Source of the DNA: Zygnema cylindricum
Lineage: Eukaryota > Streptophyta > Zygnematophyceae > Zygnematales > Zygnemataceae
Assembly (NCBI GenBank): GCA_037447655.1
Contig: JBBHKE010003471.1
Coordinates: 1-64,000, forward strand
Length of the DNA stretch: 64,000 bases
Reading direction: 5' to 3'
Shown: positions 44,849 to 57,269 of the stretch, in pieces
How positions within the stretch are numbered: the stretch's first letter is position 1
Layout of the letters: the number at the start of each line of letters is the position of its first letter
Position numbers and translations under genes: made by a program
The notes under the pieces: model-generated
Told to the model about the DNA's origin: nothing
What the model saw: only the letters and a program-made list of their open reading frames with translations
The model's database searches: none

Positions 44849-46145
44849 TGTTGGTTTTTGGAAAATGAGTTTCGTGCGTACACAATATTCCGCGAGTACA
44901 GTACGCAGTTTATATTTGTTATGCTATCTGGATTTACAGTTGAGGTTTAAAAGGATATGCAAATTGGGGGGAGTAATGATACTAACTGTTTTGGGATGTA
45001 CAGAATTATTTGAGTGACGGTTGAACAAAAGGGAATAAGGAAGGAGTGTGGACTTAGTGGTTGAGAGAGTCTAATGGTTTGCAGGAGTGTTGGTATTTTG
45101 AAACCTTTAGTCCTCTCTATATCACATTGTTGTGCTGGCATGCTGCGCTGATCACATCGCAGTCATAGCAGCTTGCGTACTAGGTATTAAGAGTATTCAA
45201 CCGACGGAATTGGACTTCAAGTGACGCAAAGAAACATACACGAAAGTGCGGAATGTGTTGGAGAAATGGACGGCGGATCGCAAAGCAATCCGATGATTAA
45301 TATTCGAAATGAGTTAAATTGTCCGTCGGCCGTACGAAACATAATGCGGCGGTCAAACATGTGATGAATTGGACGCCACCAGAGCTACGGACGGCGGCGC
45401 TGTCAGTTTGGTGAGGGACGCGAAATTGCGTCCATCACATGATACTTATTTTGGACGGTGTCAGTTTGGTGAGGGATGCGAAATTGCGTCCATCACATGA
45501 TACTTATTTTGGACTGTCTCGATTAGTTTGACTGAATTCGTAAGTCTTGTAAATATTTAACAATGTTTGTCCTGTGTATTAATTATTACTGTAGATCTCA
45601 GGTTACACTAACATTAATAGAGGTAGTTGATTGATTACGTACGGCTGTTATGCCTCCGTACACTTAGTAGTAAGCTGTAGTGTATATTTGTAGGACTTAG
45701 TCATTTCTACACTTAGGAACCTTTTGGACAGAAACTGTTTTTTTTTGCTCTTTTTTGGGAATTTCCTCTGTGAAATTCTCTCTATTTTATTGGTAAAATT
45801 ATTTGAAATTTTGCATGTGTGTTCCTCCTTGTATTGGTAATAATGTGGAAAATTTGCAGACCTATCGTATGTCTGATTTGCTTGGGGGTTCATTGTGACG
45901 TTGGTCAGATTTATCAAAGTTCTGGCAAGCTGTTTTTCTGCAACTTTGATTGGGTGTTGTGATAATTCTGTTTGGTATTGTTATATGGAAATTGGTAGGA
46001 ATACTAAGTGGCCTAGGAAATATCTGGTTGAGTAGTTTCAGTTTCGTTTGGTTATTCTATAGAATTCTGAGTGGAATCAAAGTAGGCTGTTTTGGGGTAG
46101 TCTGTGGTGCTGTACATTCATGGCTGAAAATGAGTATGAACAACA
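44849..46145 (+). repeat. 5' LTR of the nested gag-only element
   Basis: 1297 bp from TGTTGGTTTTTGG to GAACAACA. It carries an internal TTTGCAGGAG|TGTTGG pseudo-boundary at about 45079, about 230 bp from its start. A 57-bp local duplication (TCAGTTTGGTGAGGGA.. at about 45409 and 45459) distinguishes it from the 3' LTR. Confidence 0.88.
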
Positions 46146-47393
46146 CGTTATGGGCCCACACCCATGGCTAACCATTTTGGATGAATCAACCTTGCCCATA
46201 TTTGACGGTTCTAAATATTACTATTGGAGGAGTATTATGGAAAGCTACTTCAGGTCGAGGAAGCTAATAGATGTGGTGGATGGGACGTGTGGTGAATCAT
46301 CGGTTGGATGGGAGGAGTAGAATGACGAGTGTTTGCTGATTATCAAGCTATCCTTGAACGAGGAACTTGTAATGACTTACCTAAGTCTGGAAAGTGTTGC
46401 TGAATTATGTAAGAGCTTAGAATGTGTATATCAAAAGACTTATGTGGATCATTGGATGAGTAATGTCACCAAAATAGTTGAGTATAAGTATGATGGAGAT
46501 AGTATGGCGAATTAATGTATTGGGTTACAAATATTGTCTGTATAAAATGATATTGCAGGAGGAAACTTCACAAATACTTAAAAGGCTTTCTTGTTAATGA
46601 AAGGATTACCTAAGGACTACAAGTGGGCTTTAGATAGATTAAAACAAGTTGATAAAAATGATTGGAACTTATCTTTAGCAATCAGGTGAGTTTTAGAAGA
46701 AGAGGCTAATAACGAGGCTTTAAAGAATAGGAGGAATTTTCAAGGTGTCAGACCACAGTTTCAGAGAAATAAGAAAAGTTGTAACGGATAAAATTGTTTT
46801 TACTGTAATGATGTAAGGCATACTTTCAGGGTATGCCCGCTATATAAAAGTGCATGTGTCACAGGAACTTTCAGGAATGGATGGGATGATAATAGAGTTC
46901 GACCCCCTAAACGAATGGCTATACTTCCCGTCGAAGAATTTCTATACTTGCCGATTGTTACTCTTCGAAATATGGAACATGAGAAAGGAAAAGGAGAAAT
47001 TGTTGTCACCGGAAATGGAGTTAAGAAAGAGGTGACAGGAAAAGAGTCTGTTTTTGTCACTTTTTCAAATGACAGATTGGTGAGTGATGAAAATGTGCAA
47101 GAGGAAGAGGTTATTGAAGTAAGAATATTAGGAGGAAGTAAAGGGGATTTGGAAGTTGAAACTGAAAATAATCTGCATGTGGAGATTAATACACTTAGAG
47201 AAGGAGAGAGGAAAAGTGTTAAGGAAAATGGAGTAAGTGAAGAAGTTTATTATACGAAAGAAGATAAAAAATTTGAGAAAATTGGAAAACATCAAAATCC
47301 AGTAAGAAAATAAAAAAAAAGTAGGATTCAAAGGATGAACCGTAAAAGAAAACGTGTTCTGAAAGTGGTCAAAAGAACACGACGTGTTAAGTA
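46120..47393 (+). pseudogene. Gag remnant of the nested element
   Basis: Starts MAENEYEQH inside the LTR, then VMGPHPWLTILDESTLPIF and DGSKYYYWRSIMESYF, the copia Gag signature. Several stops follow (46318, 46513 and others), with later blocks LLMKGLPKDYKWALDRLKQ and CFYCNDVRHTFRVC (CX2CX4HX4C, about 46798-46840). The tail to 47310 is Glu/Lys-rich and ends in a basic stretch (RMNRKRKRVLKVVKRTRR). No protease or pol domain is present. Confidence 0.85.
46146..46163 (+). other. Half-tRNA primer binding site of the nested element
   Basis: CGTTATGGGCCCACACCC directly follows the LTR end. GTTATGGGCCCAC is complementary to the initiator-Met tRNA anticodon arm, as in the element at 16636-21007. Confidence 0.78.
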
Positions 47394-47589
47394 GCTTTGC
47401 AGAAGTGAATACCATTAACTTTCAGTAATATTTGTGAAGTTTTAAATTTTTGGTTTATTTTGATTTTTACGAAATTGATTGAAAAGGAGAGTTCTATTTT
47501 TGAAGACCTAGAAAGAGGCACCGAAAGCAATGGTGTGTCTAGAAAGGACGCATTTTGGAAGAGATAGCCGCAGGAATCTGGAGCAGTGG

Positions 47590-47765
47590 AGACGTTGAAC
47601 ACATCTTGCTGCGCTGTTGTGTTGCTATACGGCATTGCCATGCTGCTATGTTGCTATGCAGTATTGCTATGCTGCACTGTTGCTATCCGGCGTTGCTATG
47701 GTGCTATGATGCTATGCGGCGTTGCTATGATGCTATGCAGCGTTTCTATGCTGCTATGTGGTCCT
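47590..47765 (+). repeat. Degenerate TGCTATG/GTTGCTATG tandem repeat
   Basis: About twenty imperfect copies of TGCTATG with variable spacers lie upstream of the 3' polypurine tract of the nested element. Related TATGCTGCCATGCTGCG words recur in the LTRs (for example 1073-1090 and 48248-48265). Confidence 0.8.
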
Positions 47766-47951
47766 TATGTGACATCGCAATCATAACAACTACCATGTTT
47801 TTAATTTTTCTGGATGTACAAAACAAAACTTTCAGTTGGTGTTGTTATTGAAAAGATAGTTTCGCAGTTGCGCTACCTTTGACATCGCAATCATAGCAGC
47901 CACTCTGTTCCTATTTTATTACGGGTGCACAAAACTAAATTTTCGGGGGAG

Positions 47952-49270
47952 AGTTGGTTTTTGGAAATGAGTTTCGTGCGTACACGACGTTTTGTGCGTA
48001 CACAATGTTCCGTGAGTGCTGTACGCGGTTTATATTTGTTATGCTATCTAGATTTACAGTGGAGGTTTGAAGGATATGCCAATTGGGGGGAGTAATGATA
48101 ATAACCGTTTTGGGATGTACGGAATTATTTGAGTGAGGTTGAAGAAAAGGGAATAAGGAAGGAGTGTGGACTGAGTGGCTGAGAGAGTCTAAAGATTGGG
48201 GGAGTGTTGGTTTTTGGAAACCTTTAATCCTCTCTATATCACATTGTTATGCTGCCATGCTGCGCTGGTCACACCGCAACCATAGCAGCCTGTATGGAAA
48301 AGATATTGTGTTGCCATGCTGTGTTGGTCACATCGCAGTCATAGCAGCTTGTTTACTAGGTATTAAGAGTATTCCAACGGACGGAATTGGACTTCAAGTG
48401 ACGCTAAGAAACATAGACAAAAGTGCGGAATGTGTTGGAGAAATGGACGGCAGATCTCAAAGCAATCTGATGATTAATATTCGAAATGAGTTAAATTGTA
48501 CGTCGGCCGTACGAAATATAATGAGACGGTCAAACATGTGGTGAATTGGACGCCACCGGAGCTACAGACGGCGGCGCCGTTAGTTTGGTGAGGGACGTGA
48601 AGTCGCGTCCATCACATGATACTTATTTTGGACGGTCCCGATTCGTTTGAATGAATTCGTAAGACTTGTAAATATTTAACAATGTTTGTCTTGTGTATTA
48701 ATTATTACTGTAGATCTCAGGTACACTAACATTAATAGAGGTAGTTGATTGATTACGTACGGCTGGTATGCCTCCGTACACTTAGTAGTAAGCTGTAGTG
48801 TATATTTGTAGGACTTAGTGATTTCTAGACTTAGGAACCTTTTGGACAGAAACTGTTTTTTATTTCTCCTTTTTTGGAATTTCATCTGAGAAATTCTCTC
48901 TGTTGTATTGGCACAATTATTTGAAATTTTATATGTGTATTCCTTTTTGTATTGGTAATGTTGTGGCAAATTTGCAGACGTATTGTGTGTCTGATTTGCT
49001 TGGGGCTTCATTGTGAAGTTGCTCAGATTTATCAAAGTTTCTGGCAAGCTATTTTTCTGCAAATTTGATTGGGTGTTGTGGTAATTCTGTTTGGTATTGT
49101 TATATGGAAATTGGTGGGAATACTAAGTGGCTAGGAAATATCTAATTGAGTATTTTCAGCTTGGTTTGGTTATTCTGTAGAATTATGAGTGGAATCAAAG
49201 TAGGCTGTTTTGGGGTAGTTTGCGGTGCTTCCGAGGGTACAATCATGGCTGAAAATGGCTATGAATAACA
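47952..49270 (+). repeat. 3' LTR of the nested gag-only element
   Basis: 1319 bp ending GAATAACA. The first base pair is changed (AGTTGG). It contains the second GGGGGAG|TGTTGGTTTTTGG boundary at about 48197-48217. Similar to the solo LTR 791-2095. Confidence 0.88.
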
Positions 49271-49275
49271 TATTT

Positions 49276-50500
49276 GAGGTCTAGATTGCATAAAGTGAAG
49301 TTCTTGAAGGAGAGACTTTACCCACAGTAACTCATGGATAGCTAAGCTGGCTGCCATGTATTCAACCTCCATTGTAGACTAAGCTGTGACTTTTTGAAGC
49401 TTGCTGCTCCAGTAGCATGTTCCAATTCCGATCTTTAGAATGAATCCTGTGGTGGAGCGACGGCTTGGCATGTCTTTGTAGCTCGCATCGCTCCAAGTTT
49501 GAATATTGACCTTTTCTCCACCGAGATCAAGTCGTAGATTTCGGTTCCTTGCAAGATATAGAAGGATCTTTTTGCTGCCTCCCAATCCGATCTCCTCGGA
49601 TTTTGTAAACTCTAGCTTAGAGCATCAACTGCAATTGCAGCCACAATGTCCGGACGTGTGCAATTCATGAAGTAAATTACGCTCCCATGAATCTGACGAT
49701 ATGGAATGGCAGCCATAGAATCTGCCTCCATTGATTCCAAGGTGTCATCAAAAATTAATCCTCCCTCGGCCTCCATGCCTTTCACCTTTTGCTTGAATTC
49801 CATGGGAGTGGCACTTCCATTTACCTTTGCCAAGCCAAACTTCTCAAGCATATTCCTAATTGCTCCTCGCTGTGTTAGATAGATTATTCTCCTATCTCTA
49901 TCCTTTTCTACAAGAATCTCGAGAATGTAGTTTGCCTCCCGTAAATCTTTCATGTTAAGTCTCGAATTCAATTCTGCCTTTATTTTGTTAATCTCATTTA
50001 ATGACTTACTCAGTAGCAGCAAATCATCTACTCACACCGCAATGTAAATAATCCCATCTTCCCTTTCCATAACATAGACTGAGTGATCTAAACTAATCCT
50101 CACAAAACCGAGACCAGTTATAAACTCATCTAGTTTCAGATTCCACTCTGCTTCAAACCATACAAAGATTTTAACAGTTTACAGACCAAATTTTCTTTTC
50201 CGATCTCTGCATACTTTTCAGGCTGCTTCATATAAATTACTTCCTCTAAATCTCCATGTGAGAAAGCTATCTTAACATCCATTTGATATAATTCCATATC
50301 CTTAATGGCTGCTAAAGACAAAAGAATTCTAACACTTGGAAATCAGACAACCGGAAAGAAAGTCTCCTCAAGTCAATTCCCTTATTCTGACTATAGCCCA
50401 TTGCAACAAGCGTAGCCTTATATCTTTCAATAGAATAATCCGAATTATGCTTAACTTTGAAGACCCACTAACAACTGATGGCCTTTCGATCCGGCGGAAG
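49276..50500 (-). pseudogene. Copia reverse transcriptase and RNase H N-terminal part (right copy)
   Basis: RT blocks are CKWVFKVK-like (about 50470, damaged), QMDVKIAFSHGDLEEVIYMKQ, and a polymerase box reading stop-V-D-D (stop 50032-50034 replacing Tyr). YLTQRGAIRNMLEKFG and NCTRPDIVAAIAVDALS follow. The RNase H start reads TWSDASYKDMPSRRSTTGF, then MAASLAI-like. Many stops. Confidence 0.88.
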
Positions 50501-50534
50501 CTCCACAAGTTCGTAAGTTTGCGCCTCCATTATT

Positions 50535-50836
50535 GTTTTATCTTGTTGTCTCTTAGTGTAGAGTAGCGAGTATATATAGGCAGCAGTGTACATGTGCAGA
50601 GTATTAATTAATCAACCAATTAATCATAGAGGATTAATATTGGAGTAAAGATTATTTAAAAGAGAAGAGTGAAAAGAGAGAAGAGAGAAGAGACATGATG
50701 TAAAGAGGCTTCGGCCAAGAACACTTGTAAATCTTTTTGGCTGAATATTCCTCTTGTCTTTTATGAGCTTCCGCTGTGTAATGATTTATGTTTTATGAAT
50801 TATGTTTTGTAAAACTCTTTTGCTTAAGTTCCTTCA
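50535..50836 (+). mobile_element. Half LTR of the 21342 copia family
   Basis: Matches the 3' half of LTR 21342-22003 (TTGTTGTCTCTTAGTG.. to CTTTTGCTTAAG), with the last nine bases changed. Compared with the left duplicate, the insertion is accompanied by loss of part of the integrase-RT linker. It is absent from the left copy, so it came after the duplication. Confidence 0.8.
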
Positions 50837-52600
50837 CTTGCTGTACTGGTTGAACAACCGAAATGACCGGAATGACTGGAGTAGGAGTAGAGAAACTTGT
50901 GAAAGAGGAAAGATGAACATTTTCAAAAATTACATATTTTTGATTTTTGGCGTTTTTCTCAAAATCTATCATGCCCAAAACATCAACCGATTTACTTTTT
51001 TCCTTAACTTGAATATTCCTAGCAACCTGAAGAGTTTTTCTATCTGGGTTGTAAACTCTATAGCCTAGTGACTCATCATCATAATTGATAAAAATCTCAG
51101 GATTAGATTTCGGATGAAGTTTAGAAATACTAAGATTATCGAAAATAAAACATTTGCTGATGAAGTTTAGAAATACTAAGATTATCGAAAATAAAACATT
51201 TGCTGCCAAAAACCCAGAAGTGAGTTACGTTGGGTTTCCTTCCGGTCCACATTTCATAGGGTGTTTTCTCCTCTAGCGCCTTAGTTTCTATTCTATTCCT
51301 AGTATAAGATGCACAAGAGAAAGCTTCACCCAAAAATTTGAAATCTATCCCCTTATCCAACATCATAGATTTTGCGCTCTCCGTCAAGGTTTAGTTGAGT
51401 CTTTCGGATACCCTGTTTTGCTCCAGAGTATAGGGAACTATGAATTGACAAGAGATGCTGTTTTCCCTTAAATAATGTGAGAATGCTTTGGAAATATATT
51501 TTCCATTGTTGTTGGACCGAAGAGAGAGAATGGGCTTCCCGTGAAGCTTTTCCGCCCAAGTTCGGAAATGCTTGAAGTGAGTGAACACTTCACTCTTCTC
51601 CTTCATGAAGTACACTCTGCTGTATTGCGAGAAGTCATCCGTAAATGTAACTCGAAACCGGTCGCCACTGAGGGGAGGAACTTTAGACGGTCCTCACACG
51701 TCTGAATGAATGATTTGCAGCAAATTCGTGGCCTGGATATCCGCGGTTTGAGGTAGGGGCAGCTTGTGAAGCTTCCCCAAAGCACAACCAACACATACAT
51801 GAGACTCTTTTTGTCCTAATATGACACCATCTATCATATTGTGTTTCACCATATTATCAAGTTTTTCATGATGAACATGAGCGAGCCTCTTATGCCACAA
51901 AAAAATATCCGGAAGGACAAAGGAGTATGCAAAGTCAATTTCATTAGCCAAGTCCATCCCGTACAACAAGTTTGGGCCTCTAGTTCCTATCAAGGCTACT
52001 CTCCCATCTTTGCTTACTACCTTTTTCCCATTCTTTTGCAAAATTTCAAAACCTTTCATTTCAGCCACCAAAGTGGAAAATATATTTTTCTTAATCTTTG
52101 GAATATATAGCACATCATGTAAGGTCCTCTTTACAATCTAACCATTTATGTCACATGCTAACTCCACGCTCCCCTTTGCCGTAGCCTCCACACCGGTGTC
52201 ATCCGCGAAATAAATTCGACAAGTCTGAATCAGAGTAAGGGTTTTAAAGTTGGCCCGGTTGCCGCACATGTGGGAAGAGCACCCAGAGTCCATAATCCAT
52301 CCATTCTCTTGAGGCCTTTCCATGAGATCTTTTGCAAGGGCAAAGAAATCATCGTCCTCCGATTGTGGAAATCTGACCACATCCTCTTTTTCCCCCAACT
52401 GTTCGTCTTGTGACGTATTGTTGAATGCAAGGAACGCCGCATTTTTCACTGGCAGTTTTGACACCGGCCCATTTGAAGGTGGTTCCTCCGATCGCACCTT
52501 CCATCCCGCACAATAAATTCTTGTTTCACACGCTTTTATAAATGCTGGACACAGGCGGAAAACATGACCTTGACCAAAGCAATAGACACACCTATCATAT
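50793..52600 (-). pseudogene. Copia protease, GAG-pre-integrase and integrase (right copy)
   Basis: 52497-52138 has ENGWIMDSGCSSHMCGNRAN, with the protease DSG retained. 52113-51694 has the GAG-pre-integrase zinc region and IIHSDV, with the first integrase Asp retained (51700-51702), followed by a stop where Trp is expected (51694-51696). 51615-51391 and 51387-50793 carry the rest, SNNNGKYISKAF replacing SNSDGKY. A zinc knuckle relic lies near 52560-52600. Confidence 0.87.
51113..51204. repeat. 46-bp tandem duplication in the integrase region
   Basis: Two copies of a 46-bp segment starting GATGAAGTTTAG. The left duplicate has one copy (about 3845), so this arose after the duplication. Confidence 0.85.
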
Positions 52601-52689
52601 TGCCTATAATTAGGATTAGGTTGAAGTTCCTATTTCCAAAAAATCCAGCCGGCCTATATGTCTGAGCATTGTAAGCTACCGCTGATTTT

Positions 52690-53310
52690 CCATCATTCAA
52701 TGCTATCTAAGTTGCCTCTTCCTCTAGAATGTAAGCTTGAGCTACAACTATATTTCATCTAGCCTTCTCTAACGTTTTCAGCTGTTCAACGGCTCATTTA
52801 TATTCAATAGGAAGCCCTCTCATTATAATCATAGCTTGATGATAGGGAGGAAAATTCCCCCCAGAACATGCATTTTCTGACAACAAAAGCTTCAAGCCAT
52901 TACAATAGGAGTTCATGTCACCCCCGATAAATTTATAATCCCAAATTTTCCTAGCATTTATAACCTCATTCTGCTCACTAGCTAGGACATAAGACTCCCG
53001 CAAAGCCTTCGATATATCAAATGTTTTAAAGATATTGATATATGTCATGTTTAAATATTCGAACAAGAGTAATTTAAAAACATGCAATGCATCCTCATTC
53101 TTCTTTTCAAAGTCCGGATCCGTATCCGGAAGAACAACGGAAATCACATCATACAACCTTACTTGCTTAAGGTAAGACTTAGTCATATTCTCCCAATATA
53201 TATATTTTTGGCCATTAAACACCAAGATCTATGAGGGTGGTCCCGTGACCTGTTGGTTTGAGGCAACCAGTTCCCTAGAGGAAGAAGAAGAAGCACCAGC
53301 AGTTGTATTC
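52690..53310 (-). pseudogene. Copia Gag (right copy)
   Basis: 53225-52794 holds VFNGQKYIYWENMTKSYLKQ and the AFDISKALRESYVLASEQNEV region. The N-terminal ATG region in the LTR has lost its start codon (compare 5934 in the left copy). Confidence 0.85.
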
Positions 53311-54665
53311 AGATTACAAAAGAGGAAACTCTCACGGAGACCACAAAAGGACCGAATTCACAATGAAGCCCGAAGCAGACCACAAACACACTAGGTCTGC
53401 AAATTTTTCACAATATAAAAAATATAACAAAGAAAACACATGCATAATATCTCAAGGTTTTGCCAAAAGATCAGAATGGTCTTGCAATTCAAAAAGACAA
53501 AAAAATTGCTTTGCAGTTTTCCATACACTGAATTCCTAACTCCAAAATATTCTAAGTCCTACATATACAAAGTGAACTTACAACTGATCTACACCGAACC
53601 ACAATTACCGTGGTCTGCCGGTACACTAAACATTAATCAATTTTACCCTTGCCGTCTAACGTACAAATATTTATATCAATCCTTAACCCTAACCGTCGCT
53701 AAAGTACGCAGTCAAAGTTCGTCTACTGAAATGAGGGCTCGGTCAATATTTCTCTTCCAAAAATGACGGCGAACTCCGTCCGCTGTCCGCGCATTCGTTC
53801 ATCACCGAAGATGAACCTCCACGTGTAAATCTGGTCCCTCAAGTGAATCTGTACTTTGTCACCCAACTCAAACAAGCTTGATTTCCCCACGGACACGTGT
53901 ACATGGAGTGTACCAAAATCTGTGAACTCCCTTTGGAGTTACATACCACACTAACTTTCCTCTACGTCAACTCAATCTGTGCACAAAACTGACTAAGGGT
54001 GCGTCTCTGTGTGCTTAAGGGGTTTTTAAAACTTAGAGCCGTACCGCGTAAGTTTCAACCGTATAAAAAAATATAAAAGAAGAGAAGTACAGTTTACGTC
54101 ATCATCGAATTTAAGATGTACTACATGTTGTCGTCTTGTGTTCTTCGACCCACGGCCACGCCAAAAAACGTCATCTTCAAACTTTTCTTTAAAATTCAAG
54201 GCCGATGTGTTTTAAAACAAAGTATTTTTCAGAAACAAATAGGAACACGTATTCGCATGTTTAAATTTTTTAACAAACAATTCAAACGAATTCAAGCGAC
54301 GGTGAAAGGTACAATATTCGTTATGTTTTGTCCGTTTCCGTCCATGAAAGTACACAATTTGTTTTGTTTTGTTGCGTTTCGATTTGTACGGACTTTTCCA
54401 ATCCAGGGGTCTGAAAATTCCGATGCCATTTTGACCAAATCGTGAGAAATCTCTTAAATCGCACACACTGTCTCTCTCACGTATCATTGCATTCCCTCCT
54501 TCAAACTGCACTTTTTTTCATCCTGTCGCGAGGCTACGGCTCTACGCTGACCGGTGGGAAGTCGGAGAAAACAAGCTCTAGGGTGACCGGTGGGAGCTGG
54601 AGAAAACAATCAACTCTTTCTCACACACGAGATATAGAGAGGACTAAAGGTTTCCAAAACCAACA
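53251..54665 (-). repeat. 5' LTR of the right copia element with internal insertion
   Basis: Counterpart of 5876-7367, with the same insert of about 620 bp beginning TAAGGGTGCGTCTCTG at about 53994. It starts TGTTGGTTTTGG at 54665, next to GAAAA. Confidence 0.88.
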
Positions 54666-56678
54666 GAAAAGAGGAAGACGGTAAGTTGGAGTACCAAAGA
54701 CGCCAAAAGTGGAGTACATTCAAATTTCCAAGATGACGTCAATTGTAGGCGTAAAATTTCCCAGGTGAAGATTGAATTTGGACTAAAACGATTGAAAAAA
54801 TCAATTCTTTAACAGATGAGCACACCCATTTTTTCTACACCTATTACACTGGTTGGTGCTTAAAACACATATGGGTTGGATAATCGTATAAAGTTTTTCT
54901 TTACGTTTTTCGCGCACCAAAACTCTGGTCCAGAAAGTTGTCAAACAATCATATTGCTCAATAGGTAGGAGTCAAATATGTTCTAAGATCTGCTCTCATC
55001 CCGACATTGCTGTCGTTGTTCACACGTAATTAAAATTTCTCTAATCTCACTAATGACCATCCACTTGATGCTAAAAGAAATCTTCGTTGCTTCAATGAAA
55101 AGTATAAGTCATAAATGTTTGACAACTTCTCTTCCACTTCTCTTCCATTCTTGTAGTTTATTGTAATGCTGATAGAGGAGGTGACCTCGATACACGGTGT
55201 TCTACAACCATCGGAGGAGCCCTTGTGTCATAGACCACCAAAGAACATCTCCTCAATAAAAGCTGAGTACATGGGGGCTACCCACGCCACCAAAGAAGCT
55301 ATTTGACTTCGTACTCTTCTTGTATGTTTTCGGTTTTCTTGAACATCTTCGCTATCTACTCGGATTTTCTGGATGCTTTTGCTCAGATAGAAAACCTTTT
55401 TTATCATCGTCAAAAGAAGGACATTAAAGACGGACATTGACATTCAATGTTATTTCACCTTCGGGAAAAATTAGGATGGCATTCGTTATTTTCCTTACTG
55501 CCAGACTTCCCTCATTCGTGCTAATTTCCTCAATGGCTCTTCACCCACTCCAGTCAGAGGAACATATTACTTTTGCTGAAATTGGCTACTAGAAAAGAGG
55601 CGGCGGTTGTCATCCTGCTTGTTATTAGTAGACAGTCCTCGATTTCAGGAACCAATTCCGTGTCATTAAAATTTCAACCATTTTGCATCCATCGCATGAG
55701 AATCTACTTGGTATATACTTGAATGTAGTTGTTACCAATGCGAAAAAAAATCCCAAGTTGACTGAATACTGTAATATGCTTTAATACATTAAATTCAAGA
55801 TGAAAACTTTCAGTTTTCTCAGATCAATCGCCTTTCTCCATCCATCTTAGGTCTAATATGCTCCCGCCAATTCCACCTAAGGGTCGATTTCTATCTCTCT
55901 ACATCTCTCTCTTCCTCTCGTCTTGTGTATACCTCCAAATCGTTCCACTAAATAATAGAAATTCTGGTTGAACTTTCCTCTCTGAATTCCCTCCCAGCTC
56001 AGTTCTGATTTTCTTTTCTCTCCCTCCCTTCCCATATCCAGGTCTATTTCTGCCTGGCTTGGTCCTACACAATTTTTTCTTACTTGTCTCTCCCGCCTTC
56101 CACCACCAGTCTATTTCCCTCAAGTCCCATTCAATGTCCCCTAAAATTAAACAGCAGCTGGGGTTTTAATGGGTTTAGTTCTTTCGTCGTAAGGAATTAG
56201 GAAGTAACCAAGATAAATAAATACATTGATAACTATTGATACAACTATCGATAACTATTGATACTCCTATTGGTATTTATTAATGCGAGCGAAGCTTTCC
56301 ATTTTGGATTGGCCATAGCAGGAATTACACACCAAAAGCATCAAAAACGAAAGATGAATTATTACTTCAAAAATAGAAAAAGAGGGGAACAAATTTTCTG
56401 ATTGTAACAAAGAAAATATTCAAATGTTTAAAGAGAGAAAAATTGAGGCTACCAATACTCCCGAAAAGAAAATATACCCTCTTCCTTTTCATCTCTGTGA
56501 ACTAATTTATGTGCATTACTTTTAACAGAAAGAAAAAAACAGAAATGTGTCTAAAATTGTGATACAATAAGAAGAAACTGCTTCGCTATAAACTGAATAG
56601 TTAACTTTCGAAGTTTTTATGTAAACCATTCTAGTATTACAGCAATACAGGGTGACGTTTTTTTCCAGGTGATCAAAT
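54666..56678. repeat. Host flank shared by the two duplicated blocks (right copy)
   Basis: Matches 7368-9378 almost base for base, including the RNase H relic (about 55167-55323). The match ends at GATCAAAT. No host gene seen. Confidence 0.8.
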
Positions 56679-57206
56679 TTGCAAATTTTTTTTACCGCCC
56701 ATCTCTATTAGAGTTAAATCATTTTGCAGGCAGTCGAAGTACTTTTTTTCGTCACACATTTTCCCCATTTACAATTGTGACATCGCCATCAAAGGCCAAG
56801 AGCCGTTGTCATTTAATTGCTTGCCTCAAAAAAACACCAACAATCCATCAAGTTAGACTCCTTTGAACTCTAATGACGATGAGCGGTTAACCATTGGAAA
56901 AGCTTAATTTTGCATGAATGATAAATTTTTAGTATATGATCAGAACCTGGCTGTTTACGGGTGGGATTGTAAACTTAGTTTCAATCATAACTCACTCATA
57001 GACAACAAAAATCAGACTCATTAGTTCATAACTGACGGCGACTTAAAGATCAAATAATCCAACATAAACACAACGTTTCATCTCTTTTGGGAACAAAAGT
57101 AAAGAAAATGAAATAAATCCAAAGCTTATTCATTCATTTCGCATAAAAATTACAAAATACAAAACATCCAAATTTCGAGCACCGAAATTCCATTGCCACG
57201 TCTATA
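56679..57206. repeat. Breakpoint segment and inverted LEA downstream flank
   Basis: 56679-56880 has no counterpart on the left. 56880-57206 is the reverse complement of 9376-9705, in the orientation expected downstream of the minus-strand LEA gene C. Confidence 0.75.
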
Positions 57207-57269
57207 GTCAAATGAAACTCAAAGTCGCTTTCTTTTCTTTTGTTAAATAACAAAATTTTGTACAAATGA

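Larger units (their letters stand above)
44849..49270 (+). mobile_element. Nested gag-only long-LTR element (full-length, decayed)
   Basis: LTRs 44849-46145 and 47952-49270 (about 1.3 kb each), with target duplication TATTT (44844-44848 and 49271-49275). A half-tRNA primer site follows the 5' LTR and a TTTTCGGGGGAGA purine tract precedes the 3' LTR. The internal 1.8 kb encodes only Gag with a zinc knuckle and a charged tail. The same insertion site holds a solo LTR in the left duplicate. Confidence 0.92.
43776..54665 (-). mobile_element. Ty1/copia element, right duplicated copy (complete ends, nested insertions)
   Basis: 5' LTR 54665-53251 and 3' LTR 44592-43776, flanked by GAAAA (43771-43775 and 54666-54670). 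It contains the full-length gag-only element (44849-49270) in RNase H and a half LTR of the 21342 family (50535-50836) with a local deletion at the integrase-RT junction. Domains are gag, CCHC, PR, IN, RT, RH, all disrupted. Protease DSG and the first integrase Asp remain here, but the polymerase box has a stop. Confidence 0.93.
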
